Assembly: GCF_000327385.1 (NCBI RefSeq)
Contig: NW_008707617.1
Location: 3,004,377 to 3,068,376 of the forward strand
Direction of reading: 5' to 3'
Origin: Lottia gigantea
Taxonomy: Eukaryota; Mollusca; Gastropoda; Lottiidae
Length of the DNA: 64,000 nucleotides
A program made the position numbers and the translations under genes. This document shows, one piece after another, positions 11,373 through 24,391 of this stretch (positions are counted from its first letter, which is position 1; each line of letters opens with the position of its first letter). The notes beneath the pieces are model-generated. The model did no database searches. It was given only the letters and a program-made list of their open reading frames with translations, and was not told the origin of the DNA.

Positions 11373-12842
11373 AACTATTTAAAGATCTCAGGCATCAGAA
11401 CTCTCTTGTTGGCTTTCTTTAAACTTAGGCTTATCATTTATTTATCATTTAGTGGGTGAAGATGAGCCATTGTAAACAAACTCTATTGATTTTAAAACAT
11501 TAAAACTTACAATGTCATGTTGTTTCTTTGCTGGCTGTTGTTATAAAGATATTAATTGAATCAGATATTAGTAATAGTAAAGGAACAAACCCTTATTTTA
11601 CAGGGATGATTTAAGCTCTGTCTACGTCCAGTTTGTATTTCCACATTTACAATTAGATTGACTATTATTTTGAATCCAATGATACTGAAAAAGCATTGAA
11701 TAGATACCTATGTATAGGGAAATTATTCAAATTATAGCTCCAATCATAGCAGGGTTTGGTCTCTTTCTGCAAAATGAAATGTGGACAATACAGGCCAAAT
11801 TGAACAAGGACTTTCAATGGCATTCCTACAAAAACGTAATTAATGAGAAAAACCAGAAAATAAAATATTTATTGAATTTTACTTATACAATTCCAAGGGT
11901 GATATGTTATTTTATGCTTTTAATCAAAAGAACACTTCTATTTTTCTAACCCAGGACATTGTATTACCATCAAGTTTCTATGTGATTTCTGTTGCCTATG
12001 CCTCTAAGATAAAGCAAGTAGAACAGATGAAAGTAAATGCAAATAGTAGCAGACTAGAGATGACTCGTTATGCTCAAATTTTGTACCATAATCATCTCGA
12101 TGATGCCCAGCTTTGTCTTGTTGAGTTTCTTTTCAAGATGGCATAAGCACCCTGATATAGGTTTGGTCACCTATTTTTATTTGAAAAGATATGGGTCATA
12201 TGTTTTCAGACAGTTCTTTTAAATTGAAATCAGAGTATATTTCCTACCAAACTCTTGTTTAAGTGCAAAGATCTTATCTAAATGTACCTGTATAGAGCTA
12301 TTCAACAATTGATTTTGATGACAAATGGAACTGGAGTAATTTGATAGCTGTTGGTATAGTATAGAAATAAATCATCTCATTAGTCATCTAGTGTTAAACT
12401 GCTTGGTGTCTGATTGACTATTTAACAAGGAGTATTTTTCTTTGGGAGAAATCTGTCAGTAATAGAGACACTGTTTTAATCAACAGTAAAGGAAAATTAT
12501 CAATGTTAACAGCCTGTAACACACAGGACTCTCCCATCTGAACAACTGGTGGCTTCATCAAAGAAGGGGAGGGTTAGGGTTGAATAATAATTAACGGAAA
12601 AGCTTGTCCTATGCTGTGATTGAACCCTTGCCCTTCAAGTTAACGAGCCAATGTCTTAAATGACTGAATCATGTCAGATGTCGACAACCCTTCAAATGTG
12701 TCCCTTGCGTCGTCGCCATGAAGAATACTTGCAAGCTCTCGTAAGCTATGGATACGCCGATGGATTCAAAGACGCCAAGATAATTGCTTCAGATACAAAC
12801 TCACATTCACCGATGGGCGCAGCCATTTTTGTTTGATCACGT
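11373..12842. other. no gene or clear element seen
   Basis: AT-rich intron-like DNA. The open frames at 11710-12146 lack splice or family support. Confidence 0.35.
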
Positions 12843-13098
12843 GCTAGCGCATGCACTCCAGTTCAAAGTCGAAAGCTAAGAGCTTTTGAGTTCAAAGTCG
12901 AAAGCTAAGAGCTTCTGAGTGTGCACACGGTAAGGTTTTTTTCATTCGAGGAAAAAATTATCAAACACAACAGATAATTTCCTTAACGCCTCAAATGAAA
13001 ACAAACCTTACGTACACTCCCCGCACACGAGAGCTACAAGCTGAGCTGAGAGGCATGAATGAAATTTTGCTCAGCTGAGAGCTCTCGTGTGCGCTAGC
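12843..13098. mobile_element. fold-back element made of nested hairpins
   Basis: GCTAGCGCA at 12843-12851 is inverted at 13090-13098. Inside are a 29 bp direct duplication (units at 12861 and 12890, GTTCAAAGTCGAAAGCTAAG), a hairpin at 12930-13011 with ~34 bp arms (GTAAGGTTT...AAACCTTAC), and a hairpin at 13023-13092 with arms starting GCACACGAGAGCT. No coding region. It is probably a non-autonomous DNA element; no clean target duplication was found. Confidence 0.6.
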
Positions 13099-15382
13099 CT
13101 TAAGGTAAAATACTTCTACCATGGCCCAGTTGTTTTATCTATGCAATCAATATGGATGATTCGGCCACACATAAAAGGTTGGAGTCCTGACCGAATTAAA
13201 CTCTAAACACTCTAAATTATTATGTTTATGTTTGTCATGTCTTAAACAAGTTTCTTTTTCAACAATTTACAATGGGAAAGACATGCATGTTTTATTAAAT
13301 TGTATTTGGTTGTTGAAATGTATTGTTGAAATGTATTGAATATAATGTATAAGGGAAAGTTAAGAATGATATGATATAAATAGTAACTGATAACATTATC
13401 AGCTAATATATTATGTTTTAATTTAATATACACGTCAAGGCATTGTTTGATATTTTTTATAAATTTTGACAGATGTACTTTAAAAATGAGTTAAAATGAA
13501 GAGGAAATACTAATCTTAATAAAATGTGATATAGGGAACAAATGCTTAGAGCTGAGTACTGGTTGGTGCAATTTACCTTATGACCTTTATTGATAAGAAT
13601 AAGATTTTTATTGCAGGCATATGATTTGTTATTTTGGCACCAGAGAGTTGAAAAATTCTATCAAAATCAAAAATGATTAAGCTTTTGATTAACTGTATAC
13701 ATGTCTAGGCCTACTAATGATGCAAAAATTGTGATTTCTATTGTAGTTGATGATGTTCCATCTTTTGTTAACATTATATTATGTTATTTAAGGCAAATAT
13801 GTCTATTAGTTGAGAATAGAAAAAGGAAAACTTACGGTTTTTCTACCCACTTCCCTAGTATACACATTTGAAGTTTCAGTTGTTTTGAATGTATCAATAA
13901 TAAACTAATTAAATCAACAGAAGTGATGACAATTTGATAATTATCCCAAGCATATCACTGGATGGCTAGTGAAGGTTATGCCCAGTTTTTATCAAATTAT
14001 TTTTTTTTTAATTCTTCCAAACCATGAACTATCGTAAATATCATTTAACTATTATTCATCAGGTGATGTTTTTCTACATGAAGGAGGAAATCAAAATGCT
14101 ACTCATGAATGTAAACTGAATTGTTTGTAATATTTGCTAATGTTCTATTTGCTAATAAAATACAAACCAAATTGAATTTTAACTTTCAAGAAAAATCACA
14201 AAGTGAAGAAAGGTTATTAATAAAACAGTATTATAGATATTGATATACGTGTACATTTAGTTAGAAGTACTATGGCACATTAAACCTACCTAACATGGTT
14301 GATATGATGTCATTTTGTATTGATTGTTAAACTATACTGTATGGAAAATGATATATTACTGAAATAGTCAACATTTGAAAGTTGTAACATTTATTATTCC
14401 ATGGACTAGTAACTAATAGTAATACTATGTTTTCACATTCTGTGACTTCTGGACCAGCAGGTGCTTTTTTTACACTATAACATTAATTAGTTACCTCTAA
14501 TTAGGCAGTATCATTAATATTATATAGAGGTGATAAATATATTGACCAATGCACATGTGTTGTATTGTCAAGTGTGAATAATCCTGTGGGTAATTCTGTT
14601 AACTGTGTCATTTGTTAAATATTTTCTGTTAAAGGTGTTTAGGAGATGTTTTCAGGTAATACTCATTTAGTTTTATAAAGAAAAACAATTGTCTAGGATG
14701 CTCTACACGGATTGCTTCACTCTATTAGAAAAACAAAAATTTCAAAAATTATCTTCGGATCAATATTGTTTGAAGGAATTTTACTTGTTGAAATGAAATA
14801 ACTGGGTTTGTATTATTGTGTATGATTTTCCATATTTGACAGAGCATATTTCGGAGGTTTGAGACCAACTTTAAGGAAAATTTCCTTATGTTCTTTGTTG
14901 TTTTTAGCACCTGTACTAAACAAAGGACAAAAAGGATGTTATATTGCAATGATTAAGGGAAAATTTCTCTATTTATTTTGAGACATTATATAGGTAACTC
15001 ATAGTTGTCACTCATAGTCATAAATCAAAAAGGTAATAATAAGTTCGTTGTATATTTTATACTTAATAGTGTTTCTAGTGGAAATACACCTAATTTAATA
15101 GATTGATTGGATAGTAAGCTATCATTATATTTTGGAAGTTTTCTACCCAATAGGAATATTGTGAATAAATTTTGCTAGATGTGTTTCTCATTGGATGAAC
15201 GATTTCAAAAAGTTAAGGTATATATTATGAGCTTATTGATGATGATGAAATTAAATTTATCCATATTGATTATAATCATACTGGAATAAAACAGTTCTAT
15301 CAAGTTTTTGTTTTTCACATAGTTTCAATACCATATAGATATTGATTTCAAAGCCATGATTTATTTGCTTGAATAACAGTTT

Positions 15383-15436
15383 GAACTAAATATTCAATAA
15401 GAACTAAATATTCAATAAGAACTAAATATTCAATAA
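15383..15436. repeat. three perfect 18 bp tandem copies
   Basis: GAACTAAATATTCAATAA is repeated three times, followed by a partial fourth. Confidence 0.9.
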
Positions 15437-16141
15437 GAACTATTAAATGACTGTCCTTGAATATTTGGTATTTGTTCAAAGTGGAATTAATGCCTATGAG
15501 TTTCAGTGTTTGTATCCCTTTAATATCCTTTGATATTTGATTCAATAGAATTTATGATCGTTTCCATCTTTTGTTTGAATCAAAGTTTAAAAGGTCATGT
15601 TGTTTTTTTATCCAATAATAGATATTGTCATGATTATTTTTGGTAAAAAAAAAAAAAAGAAAGGTGTTTATGTTTTAGTATATTGATTGGTGTTATTGTT
15701 GGTCATTATGAAAACTAGTGAGTTATATTCCACAAGACTCACCCACTTGTTTACAGTCTTTAATTACTGTAGGTTGTTATTCTGATGGCAGGCAAGAATT
15801 TATTTGTATTTTTAAGTTTTCTTTTTTCTTTAATATTAATGTATTTTTTTAATTATTTGCTAAAATGGTTTAAGTCTAGACATAAAGATAATTGAGTCCC
15901 TTCTGAAATATTTTACATCAATTTATTATTGACTAATTTCTGGGAAATAGATTTTGGTATTTTATCTCGATTTGAGGATTTTGGAAAGGTAGAACCTGAT
16001 ATTCAAAATGATAAGATTAGATTATAGAAAGATCTTTATCAGTTAGTGTTGAATTATTAGATAGTTGATACGGAATTGACAAGCAGTCCATATTGGGATT
16101 TTCCCGACTTACAGGTCTAATTATAGTGCTCTATATAAAGC

Positions 16142-16163
16142 TATATATATATATATATATATA
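16142..16163. repeat. (TA) microsatellite
   Basis: About ten TA dinucleotides within a near-palindromic AGCTATATA...TATACAGCT context. Confidence 0.9.
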
Positions 16164-18832
16164 CAGCTGATATATTGAATAGTTTATTACAAATTAATAA
16201 ACCAACACATCTACTTTCTAATAAAATTAATTTAGCTTGAAGGATAGTTCTATAAATAGTTTGATAATTACTGTAATAAATAGTACTAGTACCGAAACAA
16301 ATCGACTGCAGAATAGTCTCGATGATCTATAAATAACAGAGAGTGATTGGTCAATATTGTATAAATAAATGATGTTCTGTAGTATCTAGGAGAGAACATT
16401 AAGAGTAAACAAATACTATAAAAACCTTTCTCCTTTATACCAATTTAAACTTGTACACAGTTGAAATCTGACGGCAAATTGCCAGGTAGAGTTTGTTAAA
16501 ATATAGTGTACTGTGAAGAATATGGAAGACAGGTCTGTATTATCAGGTTAATTATATGTCTCAGCTTTTAAAAACATGTTAACATTGCTATCTTTATTTG
16601 GCTTATTTCAAACCAATTCTTTTTTTTAGGTAGAATACAGGAAAACTATTTCTTTGTATCATGTTTGTAGTTTATTACTGCAGTATTTATAAAAGGATAT
16701 TAAGATATTATCATTATTTGATATCACAATATAAATACAGTTGGGGCAGATACCTTCAAATTCTGAAATATTTTACAGTAATCTGAAAATTTGAAGAGGA
16801 GGTAGAGGTAGTGTATGAACTAAGGATGAAAAAAGTTTAGGATGTTGTGAAAACTATTTGCTCACATGTATCTGGTTGGTTAATTAGCTACTTCATCTTT
16901 GATGGATTTTGATGAAAATTTGAGTAAAATTGTTACTCCCTATCTTTTGCTTACAGGATAAAATTCTTTACAGAATATTTTCAATTTTAATGAGTAATAT
17001 TGTTAAATGGTTATATTAAAGTGACAAGTAACAATTTTGACGTTTATACAAATTTTCAGTGTTGGACTGCAAAGGTGCAGGTAGTGTTGAATACTATAAA
17101 TCTGCTGACTCTACAGTCTTTACTTAAATTTAGCAGCCATGTTGGCCATGTTCCATACTTTGTCTTCCTATTTTCCAAATGGTCCATACTACAGCAAGAA
17201 TATTTTACCATTCTGAGAGATAATTGACAAGAGCTGATTTTAAACTGTCCATACATGTTTCTAATATAAAATCCATCATTCAGACAGATGGTTTGGAAGA
17301 TGTTAAAATGAAAATGCATGATTGTGACATGGACTTGGAAGATAAAATTGATAAAATACTCTTTACTTGAACAATATTTAGGAGACTTTCTGGTGATATT
17401 AAATTTAAACCTGTGTTTAACTTAACCAGATAAAGTATGTGCTTCAAAGAGAGTGTAGAAAATGAAGGTATTGTTAAGAGATAATTGAGCTATCTGGTTA
17501 TGACAGTTGAAAGAAAAGAGTAGAGATCATTATATTGACTCAGGCAAACTCTGTTATTTAAACTCTTTATTTTTAATTGTACTTTTATATAGTGCTGAGA
17601 TCTGTTGTGTTTTGTAATGGTGGTATATTTTACAATTATTGAGAATTAATGAAGCTTTATTGTTTGAATTCCCACTGAGCTTATTATTATCTATTTTGAT
17701 ATATGTGTGGTTAAACATGATAAATTTATTTGGCTTCATTTTTTATCTGTGGCTGACTTTTAACTTCAGCTGCACAGGATATCTACCTTTAATTTATTGA
17801 CATTTATAAGTGTTAAGGAAAAGATTTATTGAAAAGTACAAAGTTTTTTAATATGGAAATCACTTGATCAGTTTGAATATTTTTTAAATCTTGAATGATG
17901 TTTGGAAGTAAATTGATACATACTCCCTGTAATGAGAGTGGGTAAAACCGACAAGGTTTATTGGTTTCTCATATTCCAACAAGGATGGTCTTTGTTTTTT
18001 TCCTTCTCATCAAAGTGTAATAAGATAGTGATGATAATTATCTCTATTATGTTTTAGTTGATAAGAATAAGGATGGTATAAGACTGATGATCAAATTGTT
18101 CTGTATGAGATTGAGAAAACAAGAAGTACTCGGGCTATTGACATAAAAGAAAAACAGAAATTGTGGTGACAATTTTAGCAGAAATACATTATATTGTTGG
18201 GTTTTTGTACCACAATTACTGCTCTTATAAGCTCATTAATTTTTGTTAGCTACAAAAGTTAAAAGAAGTATTTGGTCTGTGGTATATAAAATATGATGTA
18301 ACATGTGTGATATAGGAGTATTTTATTAGAAAATATCGTTAAGTTTATATGATATTGATATTTCTATATTATTTACTGTAAATAATACCTATGTAGGTGT
18401 AACATATTGATCATTATTACAGGGTTAGCTTTATATAGTGTATTCTGTTGATAATATCATGACAATGCCATGCCAATTAAAGGCTTAATTGTCATATAGG
18501 TTTTTTGTAAGCTGTAGACTTCTGGTATTTTTTATGACTTGAGGCAAACAATTCAGAGACATCGTCTACCTAATTATTCTTGTGAAATCACAATTGTGTT
18601 TGTGTTGAGCTGAATGATAGACATAACTGTACCACTTCACAATCAGTGTAGAAATGGATTTAACTCTAACTATAGAATTATGATATCATCAATATTATTT
18701 TATGGTGAATTTTTTTTTGAACAAAAACTGATTTATCACTCCAGAATAAATTTCAGCTATGACTTCAATTAATCTCACCGTATAATTGCTATTTGAAGGT
18801 TGAAAATGTAGTATTATTTATATTTCAGGCTT

Positions 18833-18892
18833 ATGGTACAAAAAGGAGTAGTTTGTTTAGAATCTGATGGGGAACTGTTTGTCATGTTGTGA
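18833..18892 (+). other. overlapping upstream ORF in the DCUN1D3 leader
   Basis: An ATG four bases into the coding exon opens a 19-codon frame. It ends at TGA inside the DCUN1D3 reading frame, in a different frame. If the transcript is spliced at 18828/18829, this uORF overlaps the main start at 18867 and could reduce initiation there. Confidence 0.4.
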
Positions 18893-19763
18893 GGCTGAAA
18901 GCCATCAGGGTACAACTAGCTTCTCTCCTGGCTCTCAACCATTACAACAAGTCAACCGTTCACGAGGCCTAGTTCAATATCCAACCTCTGAAATCAAAGA
19001 AATAAAAAGACCTGTTGATCCTGACAACTCCAATCAGAATCGTGTTTCAGTGACGCTTACAGAAAAGAAAATGTTTCCCCAGTATTCAAAACTCCCTCCA
19101 TTAAAACGTCCTGGTAATGGCGAAACTAAGCGATTATCTTTTGTATCAAAAGATGTGTCAGAGGCAAAAATACTTCAGTTGTTTGAAACTTACAAAGAAC
19201 CAGATGAAGATCTAATTCTAGCAGAAGGTATTGAACATTTTTGTGAAGATTTAGATGTTAAACCTGAAGAATTTATTGTTTTGTTAATTGCATGGAATTT
19301 TAAAGCAGAAACTATGTGTAAATTTACCAAAGATGAATTTGTGACTGGATGTAAGAATCTCAAAGTAGACTCCATTAAAAGTATGCGTTCAAAATTTCCT
19401 GATATGGAAGCAGAAATGCAAAATAAAGAATGTTTTAAGAATTTGTACAAGTGGACGTATAAGTTTTGTTTAGATTGTGAAAATGGACAGAGAACTTTAC
19501 CTGTTGATGTAGCTATTAGTTTATGGAAATTAGTATTTTCTCGCTGTGAACCTACTTTATTACAAGATTGGTTAGAATTTCTAGAAAAACATCCAACTGT
19601 TAAAGGCATTCCAAAAGATACATGGGACATGTTTTTGAACTTTGTGGAACAAGTTGGAGATGATTTAACTATATATGATGACACAGAGGCATGGCCTAGT
19701 CTTTTAGATGATTTTGTGGAACATGAAAATGATAGGAAAAATCAAAATGTAAAAACAGACTAG
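18867..19763 (+). CDS. DCUN1D3: DCN1-like protein 3 (DCUN1 domain containing 3)
   Basis: A 298-residue protein from one coding exon. It begins MGNCLSCCEA: a Gly2 myristoylation signal with nearby cysteines for palmitoylation, as in vertebrate DCUN1D3, the membrane-bound family member. Residues 1-95 are variable. The potentiating-neddylation (PONY/DCUN1) domain spans about 97-287 and includes LFETYKEPDED, CKFTKDEF, ALW-type SLWKLVF, DTWDMFLNF and DTEAWPSLLDDFVEHE. Asp251, Ala275 and Asp281 probably correspond to the cullin-binding DAD patch. Family members bind cullin WHB domains and the NEDD8 E2 to promote or, for DCUN1D3, also locally restrain cullin neddylation at the plasma membrane. Length matches the human protein (304). 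A splice acceptor lies 38 bases upstream of the ATG, so the 5' UTR is split. Intact and confidently assigned. Confidence 0.95.
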   Translation: MGNCLSCCEAESHQGTTSFSPGSQPLQQVNRSRGLVQYPTSEIKEIKRPVDPDNSNQNRVSVTLTEKKMFPQYSKLPPLKRPGNGETKRLSFVSKDVSEAKILQLFETYKEPDEDLILAEGIEHFCEDLDVKPEEFIVLLIAWNFKAETMCKFTKDEFVTGCKNLKVDSIKSMRSKFPDMEAEMQNKECFKNLYKWTYKFCLDCENGQRTLPVDVAISLWKLVFSRCEPTLLQDWLEFLEKHPTVKGIPKDTWDMFLNFVEQVGDDLTIYDDTEAWPSLLDDFVEHENDRKNQNVKTD

Positions 19764-20180
19764 TGTTTTATTTATTATAATGTTATTAAGATTTATTGTT
19801 TGTGTGCTAAAATTGACATCAAGTTAAAGTTAATAAGATAAAACTGTTTCTGCCTGAACTTGAAGGAAAATTTTATTTATTGAAAATTTTTACATCTTGA
19901 TATAGATAGTGTTTTGGAGCAGCAAGATGTGAAAAGTAGCTATTCTATTGTGTACTTGTTTACAGACTGACTGACTGATGAATGATTTGTTGATAAATAA
20001 TATCCATGCACAGTCAGAACTTTAACATGAACAGCCTACTTTTAACCTGGGTACAATACCAGATTAAAACAGCACAGCTTTACAGTGTGTCAATTTCTAC
20101 CTATTTGACTGCAAAAGAAAGTAAACAGGCCACTTTGGTACCTTTCTCAATGTGCATGGATATTTATTGTCCATATTGAT

Positions 20181-20186
20181 AATAAA
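20181..20186 (+). promoter_or_regulatory. candidate polyadenylation signal for DCUN1D3
   Basis: AATAAA lies about 420 bases after the DCUN1D3 stop codon. Others lie further on, so the used site is uncertain. Confidence 0.4.
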
Positions 20187-20189
20187 ACA

Positions 20190-23100
20190 CAAAGTTTAAT
20201 TTTGATATTGAAACTTTTCAGAGTAGGCTCCCTTTAACAGGTTTGATTGTAAGTTTATTTGCTTAATTCCATTTAAGATATCTTCAACATTAAATGAATT
20301 ATCAGAAATCAACATTTTAGATGTAAATTGCCTGTAGCTGGAAAAACAATAGTCATTAGATCTGCTATAATCATTAAATTGTCATTTTGGCAACCATTTT
20401 ACATGTATATTTTAAATTTTTTACTGCAACACCTACATCAAATAATTAACTGAAATCTTGCTATTACATAATCATGGATCACGTCTGCATCTGCATGGCA
20501 AACATTCTTGCCAACTTGCATAGAGATCAGTTCCTATTAAATAAACATGCCATGGAATATGTAACAGATTGGCTTATATGCAGATTTATATGTTTTTGTT
20601 TTGTATTTTTTCCATGAGTAACTACAATCATGATCTGTTGTATTATGTTATATATTGTGACTATGATATACAATGGCAAATGTAGTAGAGGAAACTTGAA
20701 AAGAAACATCTAGATTTGCATTTAAATCCAATTGTTAAGTGATTGATAACTGTTAAAATATGGAACTATAATAGCTGATGTGCTCGATTAACATGGGCAT
20801 GCTATATCACATGAATTAGATGTATGAAAGTATATGTTAATGTATGTTTTATTTATTGCCTTGTGTATCTATCAGGTGTAGAATCAAACCAAGTGATATT
20901 TCATCACTCTAACTTCCCCATTCTTTACTATTTCTTGCATACTACTTCCTGTAGTCCTTTTATTGTTCAATATTATAAAACATGTGCATTATCATTACTA
21001 TCCTTATCTACAAATTTATGTAGATTTTTGGAGTTGTCTCCCATACATAATATTTGTTTATTACTAGAAATATCAACCTTGCAATATACAGGTTACACAA
21101 CTCTTTTAGACTATACAATTTTTTATCAGGTGAATATTTTGGTATCAACAAATAAAAAAAAACAAACAAATTTGTCAATACAATATTTTATGCTTTTTAA
21201 ATAATTTGACATGCTGACTTTTGAAACTGAAAAACTAAAACCACTCTCTTAGGCTATATATTGACAAAAGTACAGTTGGTTTCTGATATTCAATGTACAA
21301 AAGGACAGTTTTTTAGTTTAGGTCTCAGGAATGTTGGTATTTATATTTTATTTGATATTAAATATCTAATGTTAACCTCACACCAGTAATGTTAGTTACA
21401 TACAATTTCAGATAAGAATTCTTGATTCCCTAGTAAACTTTAGAATTTGGCTTAACATTACCTTTAAAAACATTTAAATAGATTATTGATCTAGAAACAT
21501 TTAAAAGACAAACGTAATTGTGTTGATTAATGAAGCTATAATCACAGTGTTGTGATACACGTAATATATTATCTGGTTATCTTGACACCATATTTAACAT
21601 ATACCAGTCTTCGTTTGTTTTATAAAAAACCTTCAATATCCTGGCAAATCCATTCATGTGATTAGTTTAAGGAAATTCTGGTGAAATTTTGTACCATAAA
21701 TGATTGAAAATGCCATCTTCATATCTAATTTTATTAAAAATTAGTTTTTCTGTTAAAATATATAGCAAGGTAGGACATTTAAATCTTAAAACCACATTTT
21801 TTGCAAATAACTTTTTATATAAAACAGCTCAAGCGACTTTTGGAGAGTTATCCTGCAAGTGAAGATTGTGCCAATCAATTTATGGTTTGTGATAGTATTA
21901 AGGTGATGTGGTGTCAAGACTATTCCATTATTTATACTTCTGTCGTCCCAATTTGGTGCTATATTATTATTTACCTAAAGGTAAGCATCATGTTTTGATC
22001 ATGTTTTTATCATTCCAATCATGTTGTTAGCTAGATATTGTTCAAAGTATTGTTACAGTTTGTACTTATAAACCTACATCGTGAATTTAATGTTGCATAC
22101 ACCCAATGCAAGATATTGTTAAGCAGAATCTCATAATGCTAGTAAACCTCTCAAGACTGGCCTAATCTGATTTAGTCATACCTAATGATTAATTTTTTCA
22201 TACACCAAATTCCAGTTTTCTAACTTTTGAATTCACTGTCATGATTTCACAACTCCCTAGATTAACTGGCTAAAAATAATAGTATTTAGAATCAGACATG
22301 GATGTGGGTGTTTCACCACAACTCACATAATACATTAAATATTGATTGATTTGTTGAACAATACTGACCATTTAAAGTAAAAAATGCCCCATAATTTGCA
22401 TTGTGATATTTCTGTGATTTATTTGACTTTTAATTACAATGATCCAGTTTTAATGTCACAATATTAGGTTTATAATGAAGTACATGTATATTGTATATGT
22501 GTGTATTTAAACATGTATTATTTACATATTGTGATAGATATTGTTGATGTATTGTGACAAAGATCTGACTGATTTCATGAGCTGAGCAATAGAAACCATT
22601 CCCATGTAAAGATTCAGAAATTGGTCCAGCATATCATGTCACATCACCACCTGCCCCCCCTGCACCATTATAATTAGCTTGACAAGTCTGGTCTCACCCA
22701 ATTTCTCACAAATTATATAAGTGATGATTGAATAGGACCAGAGCTGTTATGCTGATCTATAATATACTTTACATCTATTATAATAGAGGTAAAGTTGATG
22801 CCATAACATTCTAGTCAATTTCGAGTCTTTCTTCTTTCCTAAGCCAAAATAGAATGGTTTTACTGCATGCCCCAAAAGGTAAATTTCCTTTATATGCCAG
22901 TAGCAAATTTATGATATGAGAAGTGATGATGTATTTATTAGTTGAATAGGATGAATTTCAAGTTCAATATTTTCAGTCAATTTTACAGAAGCAATGCTTA
23001 CTTTAAGAATTATTTATTATTTGTAGTGCTAGTAATAATGAGAAGATCATCCCTTTCTTGCTTACTTATTCTGTTTTTTTATTGTGACAGAATCTAATTG

Positions 23101-23520
23101 GCAACTTGAAAAAGTAAAATTGTCAACTTTGATTCCCACCATTAGGCTTACTTTTGCAAGTATAGCCTACGTCATTGATTTGAAAATAGGTTATTTATCT
23201 TGTTAGGCAACACCTCTTCCTGGCATAAAAGCAGCTCCCCGTGGTTAAATGATATGATTCATCGTTAGGGACATTTAGTTAGTACAGCTCCACATAACGT
23301 CTCTTTTAAAAATATCTTGTTAAATTTTGTTGTATAATTGTAGTGCGTATATGACTAGCTAGCTGTTCAAATAAATCTATTATATTTATACCAACATTTG
23401 CAATTATCCATCTTTCAAGCCATGCCATATGTATATCTATGTCGAGAATGTTTCACATGGCTGAGTTAAATACTTCTTCACCAGCTTGATTGCCCGATTA
23501 CCCAAGGACTAGATCACAGC
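20190..23520. other. AT-rich intergenic DNA, nothing supported
   Basis: Several chance open frames (for example 20824-21204 and 21801-21998) lack a start context, splice logic or a recognisable family. No clear element seen. Confidence 0.4.
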
Positions 23521-23530
23521 CTTGTGTGTT

Positions 23531-23888
23531 ATCAATGGCTCAATGAGTTAGATTCTTGCTCACTAACCTGAAGGTCCAAGGTTCAATCCCGGCATAGTCC
23601 GAGATGATACCTTCGCATTTTTCAATCCGGTTTCCCCCATGTCAGTGATGCAGGTCGGAAGGGCTGACATGAAAAAAGCGCTTAGTCCTTCGGATATTTC
23701 AATAAACCGGGGCCCGTGTGCTACAGGCTGTGCACGTTAAAGACCCCTCGACAGTTGGAAATCGAAAATGTGCATGCTAATGCAGCTTCCTGGCAAAATT
23801 TCCCTCATTACACCCTGCATGGCGTTGCCTGTCTTAATTAGCCCACATGGTCCAGTAAAGTAGGATGTAAAACTCCATTTGATTTTAT
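23531..23888 (+). mobile_element. tRNA-derived SINE, full length, with target-site duplication
   Basis: The 5' part is a tRNA-like polymerase III promoter: box A TGGCTCAATGAG (23535-23546) and box B GGTTCAATCCC (23580-23590). A ~270 bp body follows with GCACGTTAAAGACCCC and a tail TAGGATGTAAAACTCCATT ending in a TTTGATTTTATTT-type run. The 9 bp repeat TTGTGTGTT at 23522-23530 and 23889-23897 fits a target-site duplication. A 3' tail of the same family occurs in reverse at 41039-41083. Confidence 0.85.
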
Positions 23889-24391
23889 TTGTGTGTTTTG
23901 AATGCTCATGTTAAATATCCTTCGACTTTTAAGAATAGAAAGAGTATGCCAATAGTCATGGTGGGATAGCAGGATTAACTCAGATGCACATAAATTGGAT
24001 TTGGACGTGAAACGTACAATGTATTTTTTCCGTTACTGGTTGATGTTTTCCGAGGGATATCGTGGTTTTCTCATTTCAATTAAATGATATCACCCGCAAT
24101 GGATATTCTATTTCTAAGATATTTTGGGTAATAGTCTTAATGGTACTTCTCTTTAGAGGAGTCCACTACTATACTACTTTTACTCTCGATTTCGCCATAC
24201 TTTGGAAGGCAATTGTCTTGCTTGTACAGATTCTTGTGTTAGTTGGGAACTTTTCACCTCTTTCCGTTGCACAAAATTACTCTTCAAGTACGAAGTATAT
24301 AACGCATTGATAACCTTTGAAAGTATTTGTTCAGAGAAATCCTGTTCGAATTAAGCTAAATTCTATTTCTATAAAGACATCGTAAAAGATA

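Larger units (their letters stand above)
13099..18828 (+). other. AT-rich putative DCUN1D3 intron
   Basis: Nearly 6 kb of low-complexity AT-rich sequence ending in a polypyrimidine-type acceptor (TTTATATTTCAG, AG at 18827-18828). No coding exon found. Microsatellites are listed separately. Confidence 0.45.

Noticed and set aside
16270-16520. TATA- and CCAAT-like words suggesting an alternative DCUN1D3 promoter
   Set aside because: Such words are expected by chance in this AT-rich intron; no GC-richer leader or strong donor is convincing.
19190-19684. 164-codon minus-strand frame
   Set aside because: Antisense shadow of the intact DCUN1D3 coding exon.
23531-23610. Functional tRNA gene
   Set aside because: Only box A and box B survive; the cloverleaf cannot be drawn and a SINE body follows.
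24062-24310. 82-codon hydrophobic frame
   Set aside because: No family, no splice logic; hydrophobic frames are common in AT-rich DNA.
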